DNA of 64,000 bases, from the NCBI GenBank assembly GCA_047967505.1, contig CM106541.1. One strand, 5' to 3'. The position numbers were made by a program, and so were the translations under genes. The notes beneath the pieces are model-generated. The model had not been told where the DNA came from and ran no database searches. It saw only the letters and a program-made list of their open reading frames with translations. Below, in pieces: positions 11,158 through 22,599 of the stretch (positions are counted from its first letter, which is position 1; each line of letters starts with the position of its first letter). Source of the stretch: Dipteris shenzhenensis (lineage: Eukaryota; Polypodiophyta; Polypodiopsida; Gleicheniales).

Positions 11158-13850
11158 CTATCCAATGCCCATCAATACATGACAATACTCAAACCGCTGA
11201 CCAGGTAGACTCTTCGTCAGCATATCTGCAGGGTTATCATCTGTATGAACCTTGACAAGCTCTATGCACTTGTCCTCAAGTACCTCCCTGATGAAATGGT
11301 ACCTGACCTCAATGTGTTTCGTCTTTGCATGAAAGACCGGATTCCGTGCTAGCTGAATAGCACTCATGGAATCACTATGCAATGTCGGTACACCTGTATG
11401 AATCCCCAAATCTCCTACTAGCCGATCAAGCCATATAGCCTCCTTGCAACCCTCTGTGGCTACAACATACTCAACCTCTGTGGTAGACAAAGCAACGCAC
11501 TTCTGTGCGCGAGACATCCACGACACTGCACCACCTGCAAAGGTGAACACATAACCAGAAGTGGATCTCCTACTATCCACATGCCCTGCATAGTCTGAAT
11601 CTGTGTACCCAAGTACACGCATGTCTCCTTTACCAAAGCAGTTGCACATCTCCTTGGTACCCTTCATGTACCTCATGATGCACTTAACTGCCTCCCAATG
11701 CCTCTTTCCAGGATTAGCCATATACCAGCTAACAACTCCCACTCCAAATGCAATGTCTGGTCTAGTAGCTATCATAGCATACATAAGACTCCCAACTGCT
11801 GATGCATAAGGAACCTTGGCCATCATGGCCCTTTCCTCATCTGATTTGGGACTATCTGTGTGACTCAGTTTCACATATGGAGGCAATGGAGTACTCACTG
11901 CCTTCCCCCCCTCCATATTGAAACACTGTAATACTTTTGTAACATACTCTTTTTGTGAAAGCCAAAGGAGTTTCCTACTCCGATCACGCGTGATGCGCAT
12001 ACCAAGAATATGACCTGCAAGTCCCAAATCCTTCATATCAAAGGCCTCATGCAACTCGGCCTTTAATGCATCTAGCTCATAAGTATTCTTGCTAGCCAAT
12101 AGCATATCATCCACATATAGTGCCAGGATTATGAGGCTATTATCCTTAGCCCTTTTAGTGTAGAGGCAGTGATCAATTTCACTCCTTCTAAAACCCTGGG
12201 ACCGAATGAAAGCATCAAACTTCTGATACCATTCTCTAGGCGCTTGCTTAAGACCATAGAGACTCTTTTTCAGCTTGCAAACTAAATGCTCTTTGCCCTT
12301 TTCTTCAAAGCCTTCCGGCTGCACCATGTAAATTTCCTCATGCAAATCCCCATGTAAGAAAGCTGTCTTGACATCCATTTGCATAAGCTCCATATCCTCT
12401 ACTGCCACTAGTCCAAGCATGCATCTAAGTGTGGTCATCTTCACAACCGGAGAGAATATCTCATCAAAGTCCACACCCTTCTCTTGCTTGAACCCTTTAG
12501 CAACCAAACGGGCCTTGTACCTAGGCACATCATCACCTGTGACCTTCATTTTATAGACCCATTTACATGGCAATGCTTTCTTTCCATGTGGCAAAGAAAC
12601 CAAGTCCCAAGTCTTATTCTTCATAAGTGAACTCATCTCTGATTGCATAGCATACTCCCACTTGCGTTGATCCTCACGCATCATAGCCTCTTTGTAGTAG
12701 GAAGGCTCCCCGCAATCACTAAGCTTCACATAGTCTACCCCTGGAACAAACCTATCAGGCGGTCTAGACACTCTAGATGATCTTCTCAAGGGCATTTCAG
12801 CTTGCTGTCCCACTTGCATATCAGCCACATTTGGCTCATCATTTCCACCAATAGATGATCCATCATCTACCCTTGATTGTATACCTGTGGGAGTACTTGG
12901 TGGTACCATTTCTTGCACATTTGGTGCATGGACAGCTTGCTGTCTATCAACATATGCAGGTGGATTCACATCCTGGAAAGTGATTCTCCTCATTTCCACA
13001 TCCCTCATGGGTGCCTTATGCATCTTCTTCTCATTGAAGACCACATCATGGCTGCGTATGATCTTCTTTGCTTCTAGATCCCAGAGACGATAGCCCATCT
13101 CTCCACTTTTACCATAACCTAGAAAGATGCATTTCCTAGACTTAGGATCTAGCTTCTTTCGAAGCTTTTTTGGCACATGTGCATATGCCTCACACCCAAA
13201 TATATGCAAATGAGAGTAAGAGGGCTTCTTTCCACTCCATGCCTCTTCAGGAATACCACCATCCAAACTCTTACTAGGTGATCTATTGATCACATGCACT
13301 GCAGTCTTCATTGCCTCAGCCCAAAAACCACCAGAAAGACTTGCATTGGAAAGCATGCATTGCAACCTTTCTTGAATGGTACGGTTCATCTTTTCTACAA
13401 CTGGATTTTGCTCTAGAGTACGAGGGGATGTAAGCTCCCTCTTAATCCCACGAGTATCATAGAAATGCTGAAAGTCATGAGAGAGATACTCTCCACCATT
13501 GTCAGTCCGTAGGCATTTAAGCGTTCTACCTGACTGATTCTCAACCAAGGCCAGCCATTTCTGAAATACCTGGAACACATCACTCTTCCGAGCTATAGCA
13601 TAAGCCCACACTTTCCTAGTTGCATCATCAATGAATGTCACATAGTATTCAGCCCCGCCTAATGACCGTGTAGGCATGGGACCACATACGTCTGAATGCA
13701 CCAAATCAAGCATTTCAAACTCTTTCTTTCCCCTTCTTTTATGGGCTGATTTAGTCTGCTTCCCATAGAGACAATGCTCACAAAATTCAAAATCAGAGAA
13801 ACTCAAATGCAGTACATAACCCAAACGCGGCATAAAAGTTTCATTCCATT
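11158..13850 (-). pseudogene. pol: Copia pol: integrase, reverse transcriptase, RNase H
   Basis: The enzymes here copy element RNA into DNA and insert it into the genome. Counting residues from 13881, the order is the zinc-binding CEHC, integrase with HSDVCGP (Asp64), RTDNGGEY (Asp127) and VVEKMNR (Glu163), a linker, reverse transcriptase with MDVKTAFLHGDL and YVDD (589-592), and RNase H with YTDSDYAG, STTEVEY and HSDSMSA. The C-terminus is MLTKSLPGQRFEYCHVLMG. The open stretch is long and undamaged, but upstream it joins the protease frame only after a 1-nt shift near 13825, so I call it a pseudogene in this copy. The integrase-before-RT order fixes Copia rather than Gypsy. Confidence 0.9.
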
Positions 13851-14282
13851 CTGGCTCATGTGCCCCAACCTGCAATGCCACAAAGAAGTGCTTGGCTGCT
13901 CGGTTATTGCAACAACATGATCAAATACCCCTGATACATGTGAGGGATACAAAGTCCCACACTTGGCACCCCTGGCCAAAAGCATAGAGCCCTTCTGAAT
14001 TTTCCAACTTTGAAAGCCAAAAGTGGTGTGAAAACCAGCATCATCTAGCTGACCCACTGAAATAAGACTCTTGGTCAGCTTAGGCACATGTCTCACATGT
14101 TTCAAAACAAATGCAGACCCATTTGCAAAAGAAAACTTTATGTCACCTGCTCCCACTATGTCACATGCATAGTCATTTCCAAGATGCTCACAACCTGTCT
14201 TTCCACTATCATAAGTGGAGAACCATTCCCTATGGGTTGTAACATGGAATGAAGCACCAGAATCCAAAATCCAATCCTGGGA
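13803..14282 (-). pseudogene. Copia protease and pre-integrase region
   Basis: The region starts directly after the stop at the end of gag, in the same frame, with DWILDSGASFHVT, the aspartic protease active site (DSGA). Later comes LWHCRLGHMSQNGMKLL, whose two His pair with the CEHC of the integrase zinc finger encoded in the next frame. The frame runs out at VWVMYCI because of a single-nucleotide shift; the other frame supplies the expected LGYVLHLSF continuation. The protease should cleave the polyprotein; here it lacks a continuous link to both gag and integrase. Confidence 0.9.
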
Positions 14283-15224
14283 TTATGCATCATCTGAAGT
14301 GGTAAGCAACTCTGCAGATAAAGTAGACATGAAGAGAACATCATTGTCACTATCATGTGTGACTACATTGATCTCCTCGATCTTCACTTTTCCTTTGTCC
14401 TCCCTTGGACTCTCTTTCTTTTGATTTGCACCCCAATTTGCATTCTTTTTCTTATCCCTTTGCTCTCTTTTTAGCTTGTAGCAATCCTTTTTCATATGGC
14501 CCTTCTTGCCACAGTGGTAACACTCAATGTTCCGTGCCCTGGATTTACTACGTGACTTCCCTCTTTCTTGGGACTTCCCCCTGAACTGTGATCTGCCCCT
14601 TTGCACATTTAAGGCTGCATCCTGCTTGTTGCCATCCATAGACTTCCGTCTAATCTCCTCGGCCAACAAGCTACCAACAACATCATCAAATTTTAGTACT
14701 CCACCAGGTGTAGAGTTATTAACAGCTGTACGGAAGGTATCCCATGAGGATGGCAATGAACATAAGAGAAATATTGCCTTAGTCTCTGCATCAAAATTCA
14801 TTTTCTGAGCCTGAAGTTGGCTGAAAATAATATTGAATTCATTCAAATGAGAAGCAATGGAGACCCCTTCCTTCATCTGCAGCTCAAACAACCTCTTCAT
14901 GAGGTAAACTTTATTAGAGGCAGTTTCCTTCTCATAAGTGGCACACAGTTTCTTCCACAAATCTTCTGTAGTCTGCTCATTTACTACTGTGAAATAAACT
15001 GACTCTGCAAGATGAAGTCTAATAGTAAACTTTGCTAATGCATCCAACTCATTCCAATCATCCTCAGACATATTTGCAGGCTTAGCTTCAATCCCTGCCA
15101 AGGGTTTAATCTGCTTCTTTTGAATAAGCACATCCCTTATTTGTTCTTTCCACAAAGAAAAGTTTGTCCCATCAAACTTTTTAATGTTGAAAAACTCCTT
15201 TTCAGACATGGAAGAGGATGCCAT
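14283..15224 (-). CDS. gag: Copia gag (nucleocapsid) protein
   Basis: This is the structural protein that packages element RNA. The frame is open from 15248, but that codon is TTG; the first ATG is at 15224 (MASSSMSEKEFF). The N-terminal FDGTNFSLWKEQIRDVL and the middle LHLAESVYFTVVNEQTTEDL and NEFNIIFSQL are typical of plant Copia gag (UBN2/DUF4219-like). A basic Arg/Ser-rich linker precedes one CCHC zinc knuckle, CYHCGKKGHMKKDC. The ORF ends SDDA-TAA; the next in-frame codons lead into the protease, so in a working copy gag and pol would probably be one frame. About 314 residues, normal length. Confidence 0.9.
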   Translation of the reverse strand: MASSSMSEKEFFNIKKFDGTNFSLWKEQIRDVLIQKKQIKPLAGIEAKPANMSEDDWNELDALAKFTIRLHLAESVYFTVVNEQTTEDLWKKLCATYEKETASNKVYLMKRLFELQMKEGVSIASHLNEFNIIFSQLQAQKMNFDAETKAIFLLCSLPSSWDTFRTAVNNSTPGGVLKFDDVVGSLLAEEIRRKSMDGNKQDAALNVQRGRSQFRGKSQERGKSRSKSRARNIECYHCGKKGHMKKDCYKLKREQRDKKKNANWGANQKKESPREDKGKVKIEEINVVTHDSDNDVLFMSTLSAELLTTSDDA

Positions 15225-16648
15225 GATGCAAATAAAGCAAAATCCCAAATGCTAGTGCCTCAAGAGAGAATCACACCAAATACTAGGTGCACCCAAATGT
15301 GTATGCCACAATAGAGTGAAATATCACCAAAATTCAAAGCTCAAAGCATCAAAAGATGCATCTGACTCATGTGCATATACTATGCATCCATATGAGCAAA
15401 TCTGGCCCAAAAGAAAATGCCAATAAGTGCCAAATGACTCAAGCATAAACACCGTCCACTGGCATATGCATCAATTATATCTCATCCAAGAGAGCATAGC
15501 ACTATCAGTGCATCACCAACAATGTGTCAAAGCTGTCCCTCAGCATAAAATAGCATCCATGTGTAAAGCGTCCATAAAAAATAGCATCCCACAAGGCAAT
15601 TTGGGCCTATCAGCGCATCCAACAAGGACCGCAATGCATCCAAATGGCCTATAAATTATCCACTGCAACCCAATGCATACCACAAATGAGCGCACACTGC
15701 TCAAACTGCAACCAGAGTGATCTGCATAAGGTATGCTCAAGAAATCATAGTCCCACGGTAATGAGCGCTACTGAAAATAGAACCTGAGATGCTTCAAAAC
15801 ATGGGCGCCATTGCATAATCGGACTCAGCAAGAAAATCTGCAAATATCTCTCTTCTGCCAGAACTCCAAAATCCCAACCGATGAATGAGAAATGGGAGTC
15901 AACACTTATCCACTGCCATGTGGCATAAATCTAAGGTTTCAAAACCTTAGTATGAAAAATGCATAACAGAGAGACGAAATCGAATACACAGAGATTTATA
16001 ACTCTGAAAATCCTCCACCGAATCACACAAGAACTGATAGGTAGGGGTTTTTGGGCATCCGGAACGCAATGGGACAGACCGTTTTGGAAACCGTGGTCTC
16101 AATCACTGGGTCCAACACACGGACTGAAAAACGTTTTTGGAAAAAGAGCTATCTGTAGACTCCACCAGAGTGCGAATGATGAGCAACATAGAAGTTTTAG
16201 GACCTCCTGAGTCCACTGGAACTGACAGATCTGCAAATGGTTGCTCCAAACTTGAGTTCCAACACCCGGGCAAAAAACGGAGGAACTGACACAGTGAGTC
16301 AGAAATCCACTGAAATGATCCCAGATTCAAGAATGAAGGTGTTTCCGAGCTCCTGAAGTGAAGTGGACACCAAAAGCAAGCAATAGTTTCCTCTACAAGT
16401 CAATATGGAGTCTCTGTCATCGAACGGAACAGGGAAAAGCTCAAAAAACGACTTTTTCTTTGAAAGCTCTTAACAGGCTCTCAAAACCACTTCGCAAAGC
16501 CAAAGTGACTTTTCCAAATGTTCCTCCAAGGTCTCTGCACACTCGAATGCAAGTAAAGTCACCCACAAAGCTTCCCACAGAGCTTCTCCTTCCTCCCACA
16601 GAGCTGCTGAGCTTCCAGCATTCACGCACGCTCAGCTAGATCACCCGG
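15225..16648 (-). other. Copia 5' leader (long, non-coding)
   Basis: About 1.4 kb separates the primer site from the gag ATG, longer than I expect for a Copia leader. Short ORFs occur but none has a recognisable domain. Cytosine-poor words such as ATGCATC recur irregularly. Confidence 0.7.
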
Positions 16649-16660
16649 GCTCTGATACCA
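16649..16660 (-). other. Primer binding site for initiator-Met tRNA
   Basis: On the minus strand TGGTATCAGAGC begins two bases after the end of the 5' LTR. This is the usual Copia primer site complementary to the 3' end of plant initiator methionine tRNA. Confidence 0.95.
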
Positions 16661-16662
16661 GT

Positions 16663-16836
16663 TGAGAGTGCTCTCAACGGAAGCAAGAACGAAAGAAGGA
16701 GAGAGAGAGAGATAGAGAGCCACACAAGTTTGGTGGGTGCAGAACCACCCTAATCTTCTTTTTCATTCATTTATATATGTGTTTGAGTATTGTACATAAC
16801 CGGGGTTATAAGGCACAGTGACCTTTAGCCCCCACA
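16663..16836 (-). repeat. Copia 5' LTR (174 bp)
   Basis: Partner of the LTR at 10935-11104 with the same TG...CA ends. Differences are confined to about four substitutions and two 2-bp indels (a GA unit and a TA). The AAGGT duplication follows at 16837-16841. The pyrimidine/GA tract and AT-rich TTTATATATG-like stretch could include the promoter, but no exact start can be read. Confidence 0.95.
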
Positions 16837-16841
16837 AAGGT

Positions 16842-18600
16842 AAGAGACTACATGCCAATTAGATTTTCAATTTCCCACAAAACTACCAAAGATCATAAGA
16901 CATTATCATAATGTTGGGAGAAAATATGAATGCCATTTTCAACCCTAGAATGCTTCACAAAGTCCTTGTTTTCACAAAACCATTGACGATAAGAGCTCAA
17001 TAGTTATATGGATTTTTTTTTGAAAAATTAGATGAGGGACCACATGCCTAAATTTCCCATTTCCTATAAAATAGCCACAATGTCATAAGGCCTTAAAGTA
17101 AGAGTATGTAAACATTGCATATGGTTTCTTACCCACCTAGCTAGTATGCCAATATGGCAAAGAGCTCACCATTGCACTAAACAATGACTAAAATAGCACC
17201 TTTGTCCCCTCAATTATATGTGACATTCCAATTAGAATGTAACGGAACCTCGGCTGGATTAGTGTTAGCAAAAATTCTCTAGAGAGACCATGGTAATTTA
17301 TTTGTTTTATCAAGGTCTTTAATGATGGCTCAATGATGGGTTCTGAGATGACTAGAAGATTTAATAGACCTTGGGTCATTGTTTGCTTGGGTGTAGCCAT
17401 TTTAGTGAGGTTCAAGGAATTTTCTATATATAGGTATCTTGCATGACCTATAACTTATGCATTGCTCAACGGAATTCAAAAAACTTTGCCTTCAAGTTGT
17501 ACTACACATTCCAAACTTGAACGTGAGACCAAAAAATTATGGGATAATGATTTAGAACAAGAGCATTAAAGCTTTAAAAGTGCTATGCTGCATGTGAAGC
17601 ATGCATCCTAAAGAGTATAGGTTATAACAATTTATTCAAAAACATCAAAATTTTATTCTGTATATACATGGAACTAAGTAATCATTTAAAAGCACACTAC
17701 ATGAGCTCCTCCTAAACCCAAGGACAAACCTAAATGAGATCATTACCTATGGGTCAACGGGCCTCCAACATTGTGCTAAAGTGATGCACACCCATTTGAG
17801 GCATGCTCCATAACTTTTTTTTGATTTGTTGAAAACCAAAATGGATTGAAAATTTGAAATCCAAACTAGTGGGACTTCTACATGGTGGTCTTAAAACATT
17901 GATAGTTATTGATATTGGTTTCTAGATTCACCCTAAAATGAAAGAAGTTAAAAATGTGCAATTTGTGCATGTGCAAAGATCTTTTAACAAATACAACAAT
18001 ATTTTATAATTTTGAATTATTTCTTTTTCCATGTACTTGCTTGCTATATGGCTCATAAGTATGCCAAAGGCCATTGCATTTCATAATACATAGCATCAAA
18101 CCCGATAGCTTGCCTTTGGCCTATTTATGTTTTGAAGAATTTAGGCCACATTGCACTTGTTTGGGATATCCAATTTTGCTGACTTGTATCGCCAGAGGAG
18201 AGAAATTCGATGGCTAAAAATTTTGCCGCTCCCATAAATTTTGAATTTTCACACCTCCCACCTATCAATCTTGGAATATTAAGTACTTGCAACCTGCCCT
18301 CGTCTTGCAACCTGCATGCACGTTGACGTGACCTTGCATAAACTTTAGTTTGACATTGTCGTTTTTTGGGGAAGTTGTCTTCTATTCTTTGCTCGCCTCA
18401 CAAGCTAGATTCCTCATGTTTTGGAGGGTCTATTCTGGACTGATTATTGCCAGGCATCAATGGCAACATGCAGCTCGCCATGGCTTGCAAGAGAAGTAGC
18501 CAAAGGCTATGAGACAGGAAAGATGAAAAAGCTTGGTCAAGGCACAAGGAACAAATTGCGGGTCGAGGAAAGCAATGGCATGATATTAAAACAACAGTGA
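16842..18600. other. No gene seen; AT-rich intergenic DNA
   Basis: Only short ORFs without recognisable content are present. I see no tandem repeat or terminal inverted repeat. Confidence 0.5.
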
Positions 18601-18613
18601 AGACACTTTTGCA

Positions 18614-19309
18614 ATGTTTGCAAAGGGAGAAACAATGAGAAGAAAGAAGATTAATCCTTTCAAAGCAGCAGCAAGAAGGACTTGCAAATGCACACATTCA
18701 ATCATTGCCATTGAAGTGAAGAACACGAGATGTGGTGTCACGGTGGGAGCATTTGAGGTAGCAACATCAAGCCATTCATGTGAATACCAGTCTCGAATCT
18801 TCACAAGCTTTAGCTTGCACCATAAAGTTTGTAGAGTAACAAATCGACCAACACCTCGGGAGATGCATGCCCAAGAGGTGTTGCCCTCTAACCTAAGAAA
18901 TGGCCTACAAAAAGTGAAAGGGGTGCACAGCTTAGATCAACTAGCTAGAAAGAGGGTGATATTAGCTATGTCGGTGTCCCATGAAACGAAGGAAAAATGG
19001 CTTGGGCACACAATGTCGAAGATGTTGTCAATCAGAAGCACCAAGGTGACTCCAACGGTTGAACGTAGAGCAGGAGCAATGCACAATCATCCTGATTCAA
19101 GAAGTCTGTGGGCTTCAATAAAACGCAAGAAAAGGAGGGACAACCTAAGGGCAGAAGTTATTGCTAGAATGATGACATTTTGGCTTGAAAATACGAGAGT
19201 TTCTCCAAATAGAAAGAACATTTGTAAAAAGCAGATGGGACGCAAGGTAATTGATGAGCACATCATACACATGCTTGATATAACACAAGTCAGTGGTTGC
19301 CTAAACTAG
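18614..19309 (+). CDS. Transposase-like N-terminal fragment (231 residues)
   Basis: The start is an ATG. The C-terminal half (SIKRKKRRDNLRAEVIARMM, FWLENTRVSPNRKNICKKQ, GRKVIDEHIIHMLDITQ) resembles, from memory, the region ahead of the catalytic part in uncharacterised transposase-like proteins of plants and animals, where an ENTRVSPN.K...R.R.G word is followed by an EH..H.L..TQ word. The N-terminal half is Cys/Lys rich and unrecognised. The ORF ends soon after the motif, and downstream DNA is a tandem repeat, so this looks like a truncated piece. It may be of the same family as the pseudogene at 36.5-40.9 kb. I assign no function beyond this. Confidence 0.4.
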   Translation: MFAKGETMRRKKINPFKAAARRTCKCTHSIIAIEVKNTRCGVTVGAFEVATSSHSCEYQSRIFTSFSLHHKVCRVTNRPTPREMHAQEVLPSNLRNGLQKVKGVHSLDQLARKRVILAMSVSHETKEKWLGHTMSKMLSIRSTKVTPTVERRAGAMHNHPDSRSLWASIKRKKRRDNLRAEVIARMMTFWLENTRVSPNRKNICKKQMGRKVIDEHIIHMLDITQVSGCLN

Positions 19310-19541
19310 CCCAATGGTTGGAACATCAGGTCACTGTGGCTGGTTTAGCTCAAATACTAGTTATGTGATTGTCTTGAACCAACGTGGTTGAACAAAAATT
19401 AATAGCAATGCATTTCATAACAGAATGGTAATATATTGTTATTGTCCTAAACCAGCCCGATGGTTGGGACATCATGCAATTGTGGCTGGTTCAGCTTAAA
19501 CACCAATTATGTGATTGTCCTGAACCAGTGTGGTTGAACAG
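19295..19541. repeat. Two copies of a 100-bp direct repeat
   Basis: CCTAAACTAGCCCAATGGTT ... GTGGTTGAAC at about 19300-19394 recurs as CCTAAACCAGCCCGATGGTT ... GTGGTTGAAC at about 19444-19541, offset near 144 bp and diverged by roughly a tenth. Confidence 0.85.
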
Positions 19542-20039
19542 ACATTAGTCGTTAACACCATTGCAGATTGTTTGGGTGATATTTCCACATTAGGAGAAAC
19601 ATTTGGAATCTTTGAAAGATTTTGCACAAAAAGGGGCTCTTTTTAAATAAATTAGAGAAGCGCTTCACTCACGTTAAAGGCTTTTCTAAAATGAGATAAA
19701 AAACCATACGTCCTTGAACACAAATTTTTAAAAAGTACCAAGAAATGATATGGTTTTATAAGAAACTAAGTTCAACATGTTCATAGATCTCACATGGAAA
19801 GGTAATAGTGCTATTATTAAAAGCAAAGATCATAGGCTATATATTTAAATCAAATAAATCACTAAAACATGATCATCAATAAACAACTTAAAAATTATTT
19901 CTATACATTTCAAAATTGACTACTCTTCATTAGTTTGTAGAGCATCACTCTCATTGGTTACATCGATTTCATCCCCAAGGTGAAGTGGAAGAAGAATCTT
20001 CCTCTACGCTTTTGATAATAACATTGTCTTCTTCCACTT

Positions 20040-20765
20040 AAAGACCATGGGCTTAGGTGTGTAAGTCATCTACACAAGTGACATCATTGCCGTCAATGTA
20101 AAAGAAACATGTAAAAAAAACTCCATTGAAAATGGATCAAACATTTGGTCATATGATCATGAGTGTACTGAACAAGTAGAAAATTTACTTCGATTTTGTT
20201 AAACTCAATGTGGAACATCAAGTATAACGTTCAACTCAATGTCCCAACATCAGTTAGAATCTTAAACATGATATTTGACATCGATTTTAAGCTTCAACTC
20301 GATACTAAACATGAAATGAAGGCTTTAAGTTGATGTTCAACATCGGGTTGAAGCTTGAACTCGATGTCCGACATCAACTTCAAGCTTCAACTTGTTGAAC
20401 ATAAAGACCATGGGCTTAGGTGTGTAAGTCATCTACACAAGTGACATCATTGCTGTCAATGTAAAAGAAACATGTAAAAAAACCTCCATTGAAAATGGAT
20501 CAAACATTTGGTCATATGATCATGAGTGTACTGAACAAGTAGAAAATTTACTTTGATTTTGTTAAACTCAATGTAGAACATCAAGTATAATATTCAACTC
20601 AATGTCCCAACATCAGTTAGAATCTTAAACATGATATTTGACATCGATTTTAAGCTTCAACTCGATACTAAACATGAAATGAAGGCTTTAAGTTGATGTT
20701 CAACATCGGGTTGAAGCTTGAACTCGATGTCCGACATCAACTTCAAGCTTCAACTTGTTGAACAT
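20040..20765. repeat. Tandem duplication, 363-bp unit
   Basis: AAAGACCATGGGCTTAGGTG starts at 20040 and again at 20403. The two units are almost identical over their full length (few substitutions, one A-run difference). Both contain the degenerate word GATGTCNAACATC...AAGCTTCAACTC in several copies. Confidence 0.95.
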
Positions 20766-20865
20766 CCAATTAAAGCTTCAAGTCGATGTCCAACATCAAG
20801 CTCAAGCTTCAACTTGAAGCAAAACATCAAGTTAAAGTTTCAAGTCGATGTCCAACATAGAGTTT
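20190..20865. repeat. Degenerate roughly 30-bp tandem repeat (left part of the CACTA target)
   Basis: The unit reads approximately TCGATGTCCAACATCAAGTT followed by CAAGCTTCAAC. It recurs many times up to 20865 and resumes at 26607 on the far side of the CACTA element, giving the pre-insertion context. Confidence 0.85.
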
Positions 20866-20939
20866 CACTACTACACACGGATCCTATTGTGACGTTTGCA
20901 TACCGACGTTTAGCGTGCACGGGGCGCAAATCGTTGGTA

Positions 20940-21215
20940 TGAAATGCGCGTCTCGTAAAGCGTCACTATATAGCGACGTTAAGCAAATGTTGCTATATAG
21001 CGATGATTATAAAGGTCGATATATAGCGACTTTTAAGTGTCGCTATATTCTCTAACTCCACCCCTCACCACTCTCTAACACTCTCTCTCTTTATGCCCCC
21101 TCACCCCACTCATGCCCATGCCTTGTGTCGTCCTATCTAGGTGTTCGCCATCCCTTGGTGCTCTTGTTCGTGCCTCATCGTATTACGCACTTCGCTATAT
21201 AGCGACACTAAGATA
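20940..21215. promoter_or_regulatory. Left sub-terminal repeats of the CACTA element
   Basis: Near-copies of GTCGCTATATAGCGAC occur in both orientations (about 20960-21040 and 21190), spaced 20-40 bp. They probably bind the transposase. Confidence 0.65.
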
Positions 21216-21498
21216 CTATTTTATAGCAACATTTTTCAGAGATGTTTTTTACTCATATAGGCTTTAAAAGTTAGTTTTTTCCAATGATTTTTTTAAAATT
21301 TCATACATGTTTGATCTCATAGAGAATAAAAATACAAGAGCATGTACATATTTGATCCTTTGAAAGAATAAAAGTACAAGAGCATGTACATCACGTTCGA
21401 AGCTCATATATTCATGTCTACGTTTGAGACTTGGCTTCATCGAGCCAAGTCTAGTATGCCAAAAAAGTCTATCTCCAACTCTATACTGAGTTGATCTC

Positions 21499-21774
21499 CT
21501 ATATCATCATCGTATGTTCACCATAGACTTGATTATCTTCTTCAATAAAGTCGGGTGATTCTTGATGATCGTCACCTTCTTCCTCAATATCGTGATCTCC
21601 ATCTTCCTCCCATATAATGTCATTATGCACATCTTCCTCTTGGCTCATATTGTGATCTTCATCTTCTTCTCTAAATCCATCTGGATCAATTCGATCCGGC
21701 ATTGGTAGTGGCATCTCCATATCCACATGATCTCTATCTTCATATCCACATTGGTAGTGTGAAGGTATATGCAC
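21499..21774 (-). CDS. Short acidic ORF in the CACTA element, unrecognised
   Basis: Ninety-one codons, very rich in Asp and Glu (EEDEDHNMSQEEDVHND, IEEEGDDHQESPDFIEEDN). I do not recognise it. It may be a leftover of a transposon protein's acidic region or chance. The first codon is ATG. Confidence 0.25.
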   Translation of the reverse strand: MHIPSHYQCGYEDRDHVDMEMPLPMPDRIDPDGFREEDEDHNMSQEEDVHNDIIWEEDGDHDIEEEGDDHQESPDFIEEDNQVYGEHTMMI

Positions 21775-22199
21775 ACCACCCTCCTCATCCTATCTCAAGA
21801 TTTCGTGTCGTGTATGCATGCACGTGTATGCATGCAATATTAATCACAAACTCAAATAGCAATGACTTTTCGATGATTTATCACCATGTGCACCACCAAC
21901 GGTGGGTATTGGTTTGGGCTCCTCCCCATAGCCCATACATCCTCAAGTGGCTCATGACAATACGGCGCTAATGTCATACTTCTCGCTTGCAATGAGTGCA
22001 ATGATAATACAACCTCTCTATAAGCCACTCTGCACTCCTGAGCATTGGTGCATCATCTGACAAGATTTCACTCGTCCCTTCCATCTGCACACCTCTAAAG
22101 TCACAACACAAAATGCAAGGAAATCCATTAAGATCCAAAAAATAGCCACCCATGAGCTCCTTCCCTCTCTTCTTAGATCAAGTGCCTTGAATTGGCACT

Positions 22200-22410
22200 T
22201 TTAAGATATAAGTGTCGCTATATAGCGACATTTAGGGTAAAAGGTCGCTACATAGCCACTTTTAGGATTAAGTGTCGCTATATAGTGACTTTTAGGGTTA
22301 AAGGTCGCTATATAGTGAACTTTTAGGGTTTGGGTTTAGGGTTTAGGGTTTAGTGTTAAAGGTCGCTATATAGCGACTCTTTAGTGTCGCTATATAGCGA
22401 CGTTGTGGGT
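22200..22410. promoter_or_regulatory. Array of CACTA palindromes with telomere-like TTTAGGG run
   Basis: Perfect GTCGCTATATAGCGAC occurs at 22214-22229, 22362-22377 and 22386-22401, with variants at about 22242, 22273 and 22302. Between them TTTAGGG words, including three in a row at 22321-22352, resemble the plant telomere repeat. The spacing suggests a 30-50-bp local tandem repeat. Confidence 0.8.
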
Positions 22411-22599
22411 TAAAACCGAAACTCGTCGCGATGCATGACGCTTTCTTTAGCACTCTCTAATCTCTATTGTAAGCAAAGCAATCTCTTCTCCCACCTATTT
22501 CTGACAACCTCCCACTCTATTCTCCACTCCTTACCACTACTCACCCTTCTCCTAGCTCTTGTGCTCCCCCTCCACCCTTCTCCCTCTTTGGTTTCTTGA

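Larger units (their letters stand above)
10935..16836 (-). mobile_element. Complete Ty1/copia LTR retrotransposon (5.9 kb)
   Basis: All structural parts are present on the minus strand: two short LTRs (174 and 170 bp), the 5-bp target duplication AAGGT on both sides (10930-10934 and 16837-16841), an initiator-Met tRNA primer site, a leader of about 1.4 kb, gag, then protease, integrase, reverse transcriptase and RNase H in Copia order, and a polypurine tract. The near-identical LTRs mean a recent insertion. Two coding lesions (an in-frame stop between gag and protease and a 1-nt frameshift in the pre-integrase region) should stop autonomous movement of this copy. Confidence 0.95.

Noticed and set aside
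22321-22355. Telomere
   Set aside because: Only about three TTTAGGG-like units, embedded in a transposon; not a chromosome end.
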